Source of the DNA: Lacinutrix sp. Hel_I_90 | GTDB taxonomy: Bacteria > Bacteroidota > Bacteroidia > Flavobacteriales > Flavobacteriaceae | Direction: 5' to 3' | Length of the DNA: 64,000 nucleotides | Assembly (NCBI RefSeq): GCF_000934685.1 | Contig: NZ_JYNQ01000001.1 | Coordinates: forward strand, 2,344,501-2,408,500 | Shown here: positions 28,101 through 35,519 of the stretch, one piece after another | Numbering within the stretch: position 1 is the first letter of the stretch | How the letters are laid out: each line of letters begins with the position of its first letter | Position numbers and translations under genes: made by a program | Notes under the pieces: model-generated | What the model saw: the letters and a program-made list of their open reading frames with translations, nothing else | Database searches by the model: none | Told to the model about the DNA's origin: nothing

Positions 28101-29207
28101 GTTTCCGCTTTTCCATATAGTGAAAGTTTCGAGAGCGGATTAGGCGCTTGGACGCAAGCCAGTGGAGACGATTTAAACTGGACACGTGATAGTGGAGGAA
28201 CACCTTCTTCTAACACAGGACCTGCATCGGGGTCATCGGGATCTTGGTATGTATATGTAGAAGCATCTTCTCCTAATTACCCAAGTAAAAGGGCTATTTT
28301 GAATTCCCCTTGTTTTGATCTGAGTTCGGTTTCTCAAGCTAATTTCACTTTTGATTACCATATGAACGGCGCCAATGATCTCGGTAGTATTTCTGTAGAA
28401 GCTAGTGATAATGACGGAGCAACCTGGACTACGATTTGGTCTGAATCTGGTGCTTCACAAGGAAATGCATGGCAATCTGTTAATTTAGACCTTGCCAATT
28501 ATGTTGGAGACAGTGTGCAACTGCGATTTAATCGTTTAACCGGCAATACTTGGCAAGCAGATATCGCTATTGATAATGTTGGCGTATCCTCTGATGGAGG
28601 ACCACCACCAGGCTGTTCTAATGTAACGCTTTCTTTTACGTTTGATAATTATCCAGAAGAAACGGCATGGTCTATTGTAAATGGATCGGGATCAACTGTT
28701 GCCTCTGGAGGCACTTATGGATCACAACCAGATGGTTCAACTTTAAATATTGCTGTTGGCTGTTTAGATGATGGCTGTTATAATTTAATCGTCACTGATA
28801 CTTATGGAGATGGTATTTGTTGTGCGTATGGGAATGGTTCATACACATTAACTAATTCTGATACAGGAGTCACGTTAGCTTCTGGAGGGGCTTTTACAAG
28901 CTCTGAGACCACGAACTTCTGTTTAGCAAGTTCAGGCTTTGCTTCTGGGTTAGCTTCAGTAACTACTAGAGCAGATAATTTAGACCAACAGTTTAAATTA
29001 TATCCAAACCCAGTTGAGCAAGAACTAAAAATAGCATTAATGGGCTTTAGAGCACAAAGTTTTGAAATTAATAATATGTTAGGACAAACCGTAATTAAAG
29101 GGAGATATAGTGATACGATTGATGTTTCAAAATTAGAAGCAGGAATGTATATCATACAGTTGAATATTGGAGAGAAAACCAAAATAAAAAGATTTATTAA
29201 AGAATAA
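25185..29207 (+). CDS. T9SS-secreted M12B (reprolysin-like) zinc metallopeptidase
   Basis: This secreted protease has 1340 residues. The signal peptide is 1-19 (ends FAFSQS). A propeptide fills about 25-195. The reprolysin-like domain covers about 200-405, with the complete zinc motif HELGHQFGGNH (His336, Glu337, His340, His346) and the Met-turn STIMGYAG (Met369). Then come PKD/Ig-like regions (about 410-640), fibronectin III (about 645-735), GEVED (about 740-880), a DUF5011/HYR-like domain (about 885-965; GDSYNDQGATATDNVDGNIT), a MAM-like domain (about 970-1140), a TYGDGICC domain (about 1145-1250) and a type A sorting domain. It is the last of the four peptidases and shares its tail with the M36 enzyme. 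Confidence 0.93.
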   Translation: MKKLLLLAFFMSTAFAFSQSKSLWQKKAPAAISQVKASKQNLPTTATYHLNLEGLKQALTKAPKRDSATKNSNVIIAFPNEKGEFESFRIFEASVMHPDLEAKYPGIKSYAGQGISDPSSRIRFSVSPLGLQSMRLSAGKPAAFIEPYTNDGLHYTVYKREDKTTTYDDFECQVTDAANKTLLGNNAAFRNADDSILRTYRLAVSTTAEYTTYHGGTKTLALAAINTTMTRVNGIFENDFNVTMILIANTDAVIYTNASTDPYGSTSGGFNSALQNTLTNVIGEANYDVGHLFAKASNNGNAGCIGCVCVNGQKGSGFTSRQDPEGDPFDVDYVAHELGHQFGGNHTWTHGGNEGTNVQMEPGSGSTIMGYAGITGANTDVQQNSDPYFHAITIEQITDYVKSTSCQINTNTGNAVPTANAGSNYTIPKGTAFVLTGAGSDANSQDVLTYCWEQIDENNSATQKPSVTATTGPAFRSYLPTTNTKRYFPRLATIKTGATAWEWEAVPNVARSLNFRLTVRDNRAGGANNNSDDMAISVNGAAGPFIVNTPNTNVTWNAGTTQSVTWNVAGTTGNGVNAANVDIFLSTDGGNTYPISLATGVPNDGAQDIVVPNNQGSQNRIMVKGANNIFFDISNNNFTIGTPVSCVATVPVSLAASNVGASTATLSWTAVPAATYDLRYRKTGTTTWTTNAVTGTSLALSGLTALTQYEAQVRSKCSGGSNSAYSASVSFTTTQIQLNYCASASTNVNDEYISRVQLGTINNSSGAQFYSDFTAQSTNLAKGSASTITITPTWTGTVYNEAYAVWIDYNKDGDFTDAGEQVFSQAPTQATPVSGTFTVPNTATNGPTRMRVSMKYNAAPAACESFQYGEVEDYTVNIQAGAVDTIAPVITLIGSATINLLVGDSYNDQGATATDNVDGNITSSIVTTGTVNTTVAGTYIITYNVSDAAGNAATPEIRTINVTAVSSGCTAGVSAFPYSESFESGLGAWTQASGDDLNWTRDSGGTPSSNTGPASGSSGSWYVYVEASSPNYPSKRAILNSPCFDLSSVSQANFTFDYHMNGANDLGSISVEASDNDGATWTTIWSESGASQGNAWQSVNLDLANYVGDSVQLRFNRLTGNTWQADIAIDNVGVSSDGGPPPGCSNVTLSFTFDNYPEETAWSIVNGSGSTVASGGTYGSQPDGSTLNIAVGCLDDGCYNLIVTDTYGDGICCAYGNGSYTLTNSDTGVTLASGGAFTSSETTNFCLASSGFASGLASVTTRADNLDQQFKLYPNPVEQELKIALMGFRAQSFEINNMLGQTVIKGRYSDTIDVSKLEAGMYIIQLNIGEKTKIKRFIKE
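28106..29207 (+). repeat. 1.1-kb near-identical tail, copy 2 (in M12B gene)
   Basis: This is the partner of 23853-24954. The homology begins abruptly at the codons for AFPYSESFE, directly after an unrelated Ig-like domain, which marks one recombination boundary. Confidence 0.9.
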
Positions 29208-29240
29208 TTATAGTATTCTAACCAACTACTAATTATGTGA

Positions 29241-29268
29241 AAAGTCCAAGCGAAAGTTTGGGCTTTTT
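29241..29268 (+). terminator. Rho-independent terminator of the M12B gene
   Basis: The stem GTCCAAGC / GTTTGGGC (one G-T pair) with loop GAAA and T-run is clearly related to the terminator after the M36 gene. Confidence 0.8.
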
Positions 29269-29764
29269 ATTTGTATTTTTTTTGGGCAAATTTTTGCCAG
29301 AAAAAGGCAAAAACCAGGCGGTCACTACTCAATCTTTTTGTGCCAAAAAGGATTTCAAACATACCGTTCCATCCTTTTTGCGCTAGGTTAGTTTTTAAAG
29401 TAAACTCAAAGATAATATCTATAGTTTTGACATAGAAAAAGAAGTGGTCTATACTTTAGAAGTAATAGTATTGACGCGTCAAATTATTCGAAACTTTAAT
29501 GGCGTCTAAAATTTCAAAAAAGGGATCAGTCAGTTCAGGTAAGACCTGAATACTTTGGTCACTTATAATCTTTTCAGTTAATAGTGTGGATAATTCGGCA
29601 TCATTATAATAGTTGATTTCTTGGTTACAACATAAAGAGGAAATCGAAATAATTAATGATAGTAAAATGCTTCTTGTAAGTTGATTTGGCTAGTTGTATT
29701 GAGAGAAATAGACGCTTCATCGCAATTTTTTCCAGAAAAGAAGTATTGTAACCCCTATTATTAC
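29269..29764. other. Intergenic region after the peptidase array
   Basis: Apart from the degraded minus-strand frame at 29456-29680, I see only weak structure: two similar Lys/Phe-like stretches with CTTTTTG-type repeats (GCCAGAAAAAGGCAAAAACC near 29296; GTGCCAAAAAGGAT near 29340 and CCATCCTTTTTGCGC near 29369). The last two are partly complementary and could form a long hairpin. No promoter or gene is clear. Confidence 0.4.
29456..29680 (-). pseudogene. Degraded small lipoprotein gene
   Basis: An open minus-strand frame of 74 codons reads LTRSILLSLIISISSLCCNQ then a soluble part (DAELSTLLTEKIISDQS, LPELTDPFFEILDAIK) to a TAA at 29456-29458. The start looks like the hydrophobic core and lipobox of a lipoprotein signal, but a TAG lies 12 bases upstream in frame and no ATG or GTG fits. 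A usable ATG (at 29718-29720) lies in another frame, so a frameshift in the signal region is likely. Family unknown. Confidence 0.45.
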
Positions 29765-30478
29765 TTATACATGAATAATCTCATCTGCGGATAAAATAGT
29801 ATCACCGCGCAATCTCAAGAAAATTTGAGCCACCGCAATCGTATCTTTTTCACAGTAGGTAATAATGCGGTCGATGTCTTTTTCTTCATAATAGGTTTTA
29901 TACACCTCACTACCATCAATATCATCTTTAGGCGAAGGAATCCCTAGAACATTAGTCATGAGTTTTAAAGAGGTATAGGTTTTGTAATCACCAAATTTCC
30001 AGAGTTCTAATGTGTCTAAATGTGGCACTTCCCAAGGTTTTTTACCGAAGAGATTGAGTTTATATGGCAATTCGATATTATGAATAATCATGCGTCTGGC
30101 AATATATGGGAAATCGAATTCTTTACCATTATGCGCACAAAGCAAGTGTTTCGCTTGGCTAAAATGCGAAATCAATAAGTTTTTAAAGTCTCTTAACAAA
30201 TCAGGTTCTTCGCCATAAAAAGAGGTCGTACGAAACAAACGGGTGTCACCTTGCAGGGTAAAATATCCAACCGAAATACAAATGATCTTCCCAAACTCTG
30301 CCCAAATGCCTGCGCGGTCGTAGAATTCTTCAGCATTAAACTCTTCTTTTCTCTGGTACCGCGATTTGGCTTCCCAAAGCTCTTGCTTCGTTTTATCTAA
30401 TTCAGAAAAATGTTGTGTTTCCGGAACGGTTTCAATGTCTAAAAAGAGAATGTGTTCAAGATTAAGTTTTGATATCAT
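29765..30478 (-). CDS. 3'-5' exonuclease, PolB-type DEDD family
   Basis: This is a stand-alone proofreading-type exonuclease of 237 residues. The DEDD acidic residues are visible: Asp14 and Glu16 in FLDIETVP, the Asp in LCAHNGKEFDFPYIARR and the Asp in ITYCEKDTIAVAQIFLRL. It matches the predicted PolB-like 3'-5' exonuclease family common in Bacteroidota. It acts presumably on DNA 3' ends in repair, but the substrate is not shown by sequence. It has a 48-bp gap from the serine hydrolase upstream on the same strand. Confidence 0.87.
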   Translation of the reverse strand: MISKLNLEHILFLDIETVPETQHFSELDKTKQELWEAKSRYQRKEEFNAEEFYDRAGIWAEFGKIICISVGYFTLQGDTRLFRTTSFYGEEPDLLRDFKNLLISHFSQAKHLLCAHNGKEFDFPYIARRMIIHNIELPYKLNLFGKKPWEVPHLDTLELWKFGDYKTYTSLKLMTNVLGIPSPKDDIDGSEVYKTYYEEKDIDRIITYCEKDTIAVAQIFLRLRGDTILSADEIIHV

Positions 30479-30526
30479 AGCATGTCACTTTTCCTGAAGT
30501 TTTTGAGAGGACTCGCATTAATAAGT

Positions 30527-31672
30527 TTATTTATTTAACATCTCGTAAGCCTCATCAATATATAGAGAGATATCGTCTGTAAAGCGGCCAACGCCGGCAT
30601 CTGGCGATTTTTGGTGCCCTAAGCGCACGATAATCACGTTGTCTTCTGGCTGTACGATAACATACTGTCCTAAGTGACCACGCATCATTTTAAAGTCTTT
30701 GCCTTTGTGTGTTTTTAACCACCAACCATAGCCATACATCTTGCTATGACGCGGCTTGAGTGATTTCGCTACAAAAGCAGAATCTAAAACTTGTTTACCA
30801 TTCCACTTGCCATGATCTTTATACAATTTTCCAAAACGCGCAAAATCTTTAGCATTGCTCGCGATACAACAATAGGCTTTTACCAGATCGTTTTCGTCAC
30901 TGTCCACTTGCCAGAGGGTTGGGTGTTCTGAGCCTAAGGGTTTCCAGAAGCTTTCTGCTAAATAGTCATACATTTTTTTACCCGTTGCTTTTTCAATAAC
31001 CATGGCTAACATTTGGGTGTCTCCACTGGCATACTTAAACGCTTGTCCAGGTTCTGTTACAACTTTTAAACCATTCATAACTTTGGCTAAATCATCATCA
31101 AAATAAGCGCGCGTAGTAATCGATAATGGCGAATAATAAGCTTCATCCCAATTGGTGCCAGAACTCATAGAAGAGAGATCGCCAACGGTCATTTTAGCGG
31201 CTAAGCCCTCACAAAATGCTGGAAGAAAATCGCAAACTGGTTGGTCTAAACTTTTAATGTCCCCATCCATTATTGCTTTCCCTAATAAACCAGAGACATA
31301 GCTTTTTGCCATAGAAAAAGAGTTCGATTTTGAACTGTCGCTATAGTTATCGTAATATTTTTCATACCAAATACTATCATTTTTAATAATGACGTAAGCG
31401 ACGGTGCCCCAGTCATTATTCGCTTTGTCTAAAGATTCAGTTTCTGCAACAGAATTATAGTCATTGTGATTTGGCCAAGGTTGCGGCGTACCATTAGGAA
31501 CGGTTCTGTTATCAAACTTTTTATAATCGTCTAAAAAAGCAGTCGTGTACCCTCGTAGGTAAATAGTACGCACGGCTTTTATTAAATAGTCTGTATCTGT
31601 AATATATAGTGTGGCAATTAGCAATCCAAAAAGGATCACTAAAACGGCAAGAAACTTTTTTAGGAACGTCAT
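30527..31672 (-). CDS. Serine hydrolase of the beta-lactamase (class C) family
   Basis: This 381-residue membrane-anchored or exported enzyme has one N-terminal hydrophobic helix (6-25, LAVLVILFGLLIATLY). The catalytic SxxK is SMAK (Ser120, Lys123); YAS and HLGQ motifs follow in the expected order (FKYASGDTQML, MRGHLGQYVIVQPED). Family members include esterases, peptidases and penicillin-recognising enzymes, so the substrate cannot be named. It is more likely a periplasmic esterase or peptidase than a resistance beta-lactamase. Confidence 0.85.
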   Translation of the reverse strand: MTFLKKFLAVLVILFGLLIATLYITDTDYLIKAVRTIYLRGYTTAFLDDYKKFDNRTVPNGTPQPWPNHNDYNSVAETESLDKANNDWGTVAYVIIKNDSIWYEKYYDNYSDSSKSNSFSMAKSYVSGLLGKAIMDGDIKSLDQPVCDFLPAFCEGLAAKMTVGDLSSMSSGTNWDEAYYSPLSITTRAYFDDDLAKVMNGLKVVTEPGQAFKYASGDTQMLAMVIEKATGKKMYDYLAESFWKPLGSEHPTLWQVDSDENDLVKAYCCIASNAKDFARFGKLYKDHGKWNGKQVLDSAFVAKSLKPRHSKMYGYGWWLKTHKGKDFKMMRGHLGQYVIVQPEDNVIIVRLGHQKSPDAGVGRFTDDISLYIDEAYEMLNK

Positions 31673-31746
31673 TGAAATAATTTAGTTTAGAGTAATAAAT
31701 ATAGGAAATTAAATTTACCTCGTCTCTAGATTTAAAAAAATCTTGT

Positions 31747-32274
31747 TTAGCGAGTGGTTTCTGCTTTTCTAAGCTTCAATTTCTCTTTATAAAATGCTTT
31801 TTGAGCAACGTAAATCGTTTTTGAAAACTCAGCTACGACTTCATCTTTTGCGTTAATTAGTTTCATGGTTTTAATGAGGTCCATTTGATTGTTTTCAGCT
31901 ACTTTTTTTTTGAGCTCTGTTATTTCTTCAGCCGAAAAAGCGAAATCACCGCTAAGCACACCTTTACCCGGGCGTTTATAGTTTGCCGTCACGGCTTTAT
32001 CCCAAACGACATAATCATCGCCTAAAATTTGAATGAGCTGAATCATGTAAATAGGATCTGTCGCAGCCAACATACTGCCACCAAATAGAGAGCCGGCATA
32101 GTTTCTATTTTTCCAACTGAGCTTTATTTGGATTTTAACATAATGTAAATCGTCACTAACTTCAACGAGTCGCCCAGTAGATCGTCGGTACATTGGCGAC
32201 CAATTGAATCCATATTTGTAGATAGTTGACGCTTTTAAAAAGCGCTTAAGAATGTTTGTGATGACTCTATACAT
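31747..32274 (-). CDS. DUF4442 hot-dog-fold protein (thioesterase-like)
   Basis: A 175-residue cytosolic protein with the hot-dog-type segment YAGSLFGGSMLAATDPIYMI, resembling PaaI/YiiD-like thioesterase relatives (DUF4442). The catalytic residues of true thioesterases are not obvious, so activity is uncertain. Its start codon directly abuts the stop codon of ogt, so the two are translated from one message. Confidence 0.8.
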   Translation of the reverse strand: MYRVITNILKRFLKASTIYKYGFNWSPMYRRSTGRLVEVSDDLHYVKIQIKLSWKNRNYAGSLFGGSMLAATDPIYMIQLIQILGDDYVVWDKAVTANYKRPGKGVLSGDFAFSAEEITELKKKVAENNQMDLIKTMKLINAKDEVVAEFSKTIYVAQKAFYKEKLKLRKAETTR

Positions 32275-32814
32275 TTAGAATAAGGATTGTTGTTTGTAAG
32301 GACTTTCATGTTCCAGAAGCCATTTTTTTCTATGTAATCCACCAGCGTATCCCGTTAAACGACCATCACTACCTATCACACGGTGACAAGGCACAATAAT
32401 CCATAAAGGATTTTTACCGTTGGCACTAGCGACCGCACGAATAGCTTTAACATCACCTAATTGCTTTGAGAGTTCTAAATAGGACGTTGTTTTACCATAC
32501 GGAATGCTTAGCAAAGCATCCCAAACGCGTTCTTGAAACACTGTGCCTTGCGGATTGAGTTTTAAGCTGAATTGCTCTCGTGTGCCCTGAAAATATTCAT
32601 TAAGCTGAAGAACACAATCTTCTAGAACTTCGGGAATAACGTCTGAAACTTTTTCCTTGGATTCCCGCTTTCGCTGGAAGGATAGATTATCTGGCGCGTC
32701 TTCGCTAGCCTCTTCGAATGTGTTATAATTTAATACTGTAACGGAAACAACACCCTCCTCATCACCCATAATCTTTGTGATTCCTAATGGCGAGTTGATG
32801 TAGCAGGTTTCCAT
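32275..32814 (-). CDS. ogt: Methylated-DNA--protein-cysteine S-methyltransferase
   Basis: This suicide enzyme removes methyl groups from O6-methylguanine in DNA. It has 179 residues with the acceptor motif PCHRV (Cys143), the helix-turn-helix SYLELSKQLGDVKAIRAVA and GYAGGLHRKKWLLEHE. It is longer than usual because about 25 residues (about 32-56) are inserted before the conserved PEVLEDCVLQLNEYF. Residues 45-54 (SFQRKRESKE) are encoded by a palindromic repeat at 32655-32681. The insertion is in the N-terminal domain, so activity may be kept. It overlaps the CNNM gene by one base and abuts the DUF4442 gene. Confidence 0.95.
   Translation of the reverse strand: METCYINSPLGITKIMGDEEGVVSVTVLNYNTFEEASEDAPDNLSFQRKRESKEKVSDVIPEVLEDCVLQLNEYFQGTREQFSLKLNPQGTVFQERVWDALLSIPYGKTTSYLELSKQLGDVKAIRAVASANGKNPLWIIVPCHRVIGSDGRLTGYAGGLHRKKWLLEHESPYKQQSLF
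32655..32681 (-). repeat. Dispersed palindromic repeat inserted in frame in ogt
   Basis: The plus strand reads CCTTGG, ATTCCCGCTTTCG, CTGGAAGG. The arms CCTT/AAGG and TTCC/GGAA can pair around a GCTTTCGC core. It encodes SFQRKRESKE in ogt. Degraded relatives lie at 11661 and 12921. Confidence 0.65.
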
Positions 32815-33890
32815 TAGTTTTCGTCTTCTATATTATCTATAATACCGAGTTTCTTTGCTCTGGCTTCCCAGTTTTGTCGGGCTTGTAATTGTAAGTCAGA
32901 CACATTATCACTCTCATCCATTATTTCTAGACCTAACAAGGTTTCAATCACATCTTCCATAGTAACCAAACCACTTACTGTTCCATATTCATCAACCACT
33001 AGGGCCAAATGGTTTCGGCTTTCTACCAGTTGTTCAAATAATTTCGGAATTGGTAAATCGCGAGTCACGATAATAATGTTTCGTTTTAAATCTAATAACT
33101 TTTTAGAACCGTTTCCCAGAGCCATTTCTTTAAAGACTTCATCTTTTAAAACGAGGCCTTTAATGTTGTCTTCGTTCCCCGTATATATAGGAATTCTTGA
33201 AAAACGAACGTTCATGTTGTTGTTAAAGAAATCTTCGACAGTGCAGTCCTCATTTACCGTCTTCATAACCGTTCGTGGTGTCATTACATCTTTAGCATAA
33301 ATCTCTTTAAAGGTTAGTAAGTTCTTTATTATCTTACTTTCATTTTCTAAGAATACGCCTTCTTCATGCGCTATATCTGCCATAACTAAAAAGCCTTCTC
33401 TACTAAAAACACTACCATGACCTTTGCCGCCAACTAAGCGTGTTGTTAATTGCATCAACCACAGTAAACCAGTATATTTTAAAGGAAATATTAAAACTCT
33501 TAATGCTTTAGTGGTAAAATTTGCCAGACTTTTCCAATAGGTGGCGCCTATTGTTTTTGGGATAATCTCTGAAGCCACCAGTATTAAAAGCGTCATGACT
33601 GCCGATACAATAAAGACTCCGTAACTTTCGCCATCACCATACAATTGTTCCGCCTCTTTACCAACTAAAATAGCACCCACAGTATGCGCAATAGTATTTA
33701 GTGTTAGAATAGCAATTAACGGACGGTCAACATCTTTTTTTAAAGCCTCGAGAGCGAGTGCATAATTTTTACCTTCTTTCTTTTTTAAATTTACAAAAGT
33801 TGGGGTCACCGTTAGTAAAACGGCTTCCAGAATAGAGCATAAAAAAGAGAAGACTATTGAAATGATTCCGTAAAGGAGGAGTAAGGTCAT
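32814..33890 (-). CDS. CNNM/CorC-family membrane protein with CBS domains
   Basis: This 358-residue membrane protein has an N-terminal CNNM/DUF21 domain with three to four transmembrane helices (about 1-170; VFSFLCSILEAVLLTVTPTF, AVMTLLILVASEIIPKTIG). Two CBS repeats follow (about 200-320; DVMTPRTVMKTV and LVVDEYGTVSGLVTMEDVI). Relatives take part in magnesium or cobalt export or in hemolysin-like functions; the substrate here is not determinable. The C-terminal transporter-associated domain of longer CorC proteins is missing. It shares one base (TAATG) with ogt. Confidence 0.88.
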   Translation of the reverse strand: MTLLLLYGIISIVFSFLCSILEAVLLTVTPTFVNLKKKEGKNYALALEALKKDVDRPLIAILTLNTIAHTVGAILVGKEAEQLYGDGESYGVFIVSAVMTLLILVASEIIPKTIGATYWKSLANFTTKALRVLIFPLKYTGLLWLMQLTTRLVGGKGHGSVFSREGFLVMADIAHEEGVFLENESKIIKNLLTFKEIYAKDVMTPRTVMKTVNEDCTVEDFFNNNMNVRFSRIPIYTGNEDNIKGLVLKDEVFKEMALGNGSKKLLDLKRNIIIVTRDLPIPKLFEQLVESRNHLALVVDEYGTVSGLVTMEDVIETLLGLEIMDESDNVSDLQLQARQNWEARAKKLGIIDNIEDEN

Positions 33891-34091
33891 TGTGTGTTTA
33901 GAGTTTGTTGCTAAGTTAAAAATTATTAATTACTATCTGTGTACGAAATAATATTAGAAAGCATTTTATTGCTAGCGTTCTAAATTTTAAGCAATACTTA
34001 TGATAACATGGGCGTTTTATTTTACTTTTTTTCCTCAAAAGTCATCCTGAAAGCATATTCTGTAAAACTAAAAGAAGCAAACGTTCCCGGG

Positions 34092-35081
34092 TTACGAAAT
34101 TAATTTCACAACATCTTTAGCAAAATAACTAGCAATCACATCGGCGCCAGCACGTTTAATCGCGGTTACTTGCTCCATCATTACAGCATCATGATCTAAC
34201 CAACCTCTTTCAGAGGCCGCTTTTAGCATCGCATATTCACCAGAGACCTGATACACTGCAACAGGCACATCTACTGCATTTTTAATTTCACGAACGATAT
34301 CTAAATAGCATAAACCTGGTTTTACCATTACGATGTCTGCGCCTTCGTCTATATCCATTTCCGTTTCCTTTATGGCTTCAAAACGATTGGCATAATCCAT
34401 TTGGTAGGTTTTTTTGTCTTTCGGAATGTCTTTTATAGCGGCAGGCGCAGAATCTAGAGCATCACGAAAAGGCCCATAAAAAGCTGAAGCATATTTCGCC
34501 GAATAACTCATAATACCTGTATCTGTAAAGCCTTCATCTTCTAGGGTTTCACGAATAGCCAAAATACGACCATCCATCATATCGCTTGGTGCGACAAAAT
34601 CGGCACCAGCCTGTGCATGAGACAAGCTCATTTCTGCTAAAACGTGAACGGTAGTATCATTAACTATTTTTCCGTTTTCAATAATGCCATCATGACCATA
34701 AGAGGAGTAAGGGTCAAGGGCTACATCGGTCATGACTAACATCTCTGGACAAACACTCTTCACTGTTTTAATAGCACGTTGCATTAATCCGTTCGAGTTT
34801 AAGGCTTCTGTGCCTTTATTGTCTTTTAAATTATTGGGGACTTTTACAAAAAGTAGCACCGATTTTAAACCGAGGTTCCATAGTTCTTTGACTTCAGCTT
34901 CCAATAAATCTAAACTGAAACGGTAGTAATTGGGCATAGAAGCAATTTCTTCCTTTATGCCTTTGCCTTCCACGATAAATAAGGGCACTAAAAAGTCGTT
35001 TGGTGAAATAATGGTCTCTCTAACTAAGCTTCTAATGGCTTCGTTGGTTCTTAATCTTCGGTTTCTTCTTATGGGATACAT
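34092..35081 (-). CDS. hemB: Delta-aminolevulinic acid dehydratase (porphobilinogen synthase)
   Basis: It condenses two 5-aminolevulinate molecules to porphobilinogen. It has 329 residues, full length. The Schiff-base lysine regions AKYASAFYGPFRDAL and DIVMVKPGLCYLDI are present. The metal-site segment reads DVALDPYSSYGHDG with Asp/Ala instead of the Cys residues of zinc-dependent enzymes, so it should be of the magnesium type. It is the last gene of a minus-strand hem operon, after the YchJ-like gene (42-bp gap). Confidence 0.97.
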   Translation of the reverse strand: MYPIRRNRRLRTNEAIRSLVRETIISPNDFLVPLFIVEGKGIKEEIASMPNYYRFSLDLLEAEVKELWNLGLKSVLLFVKVPNNLKDNKGTEALNSNGLMQRAIKTVKSVCPEMLVMTDVALDPYSSYGHDGIIENGKIVNDTTVHVLAEMSLSHAQAGADFVAPSDMMDGRILAIRETLEDEGFTDTGIMSYSAKYASAFYGPFRDALDSAPAAIKDIPKDKKTYQMDYANRFEAIKETEMDIDEGADIVMVKPGLCYLDIVREIKNAVDVPVAVYQVSGEYAMLKAASERGWLDHDAVMMEQVTAIKRAGADVIASYFAKDVVKLIS

Positions 35082-35123
35082 ATATAAAGTTTTCAGTTTG
35101 CAGATGAGCTCTGCAGTTGTTTT

Positions 35124-35510
35124 TTAATGACTTAGGCCTAAGTATTTCCAGTGGTTGTTTTCTTTTACAAAAGCAGATTTTTCATGAATGCTATCCACTT
35201 TTCCGTTTTCATAAAAATAGGCATTAAATGTTACAGTGCCTTCAGTATCATTCTCCAGACCTTTAAAGGTTTCTAACACTTCTAATGTTATCCATTGCAC
35301 TGATTTTGCCCATGCGACTATAGCTTTCTTTTCTTTTACTGGTCGGGTAGAAACGTGATGCGTATGCATTAAATATTCACCATTAGCCAATACAAACGCG
35401 CTATATCGGGAACGCATAAGTTGCTCGGCAGTAACCGCCTGCCTGCTGTCTTTATGTGCTTTTTCACAACATTCGCTATAGGTTTTTAAACTTCCGCAGT
35501 AACAATTCAT
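35124..35510 (-). CDS. YchJ-family protein with SEC-C metal-binding motif
   Basis: A 128-residue protein with an N-terminal zinc-type motif (CYCGSLKTYSECCEKAH) and the family signature TAEQLMRSRYSAFVLANGEY; the rest is NTF2-like. The biochemical role is unknown. It sits between hemF (9 bp) and hemB (42 bp), so it is cotranscribed with heme genes. This is not enough to assign a heme function. Confidence 0.9.
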   Translation of the reverse strand: MNCYCGSLKTYSECCEKAHKDSRQAVTAEQLMRSRYSAFVLANGEYLMHTHHVSTRPVKEKKAIVAWAKSVQWITLEVLETFKGLENDTEGTVTFNAYFYENGKVDSIHEKSAFVKENNHWKYLGLSH

Positions 35511-35519
35511 TTTATTCTA

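Noticed and set aside
24573-29182. Matching antisense open frames in both duplicated tails (24573-24929 and 28802-29182)
   Set aside because: They are similar only because the sense strands are duplicated; nothing suggests translation.
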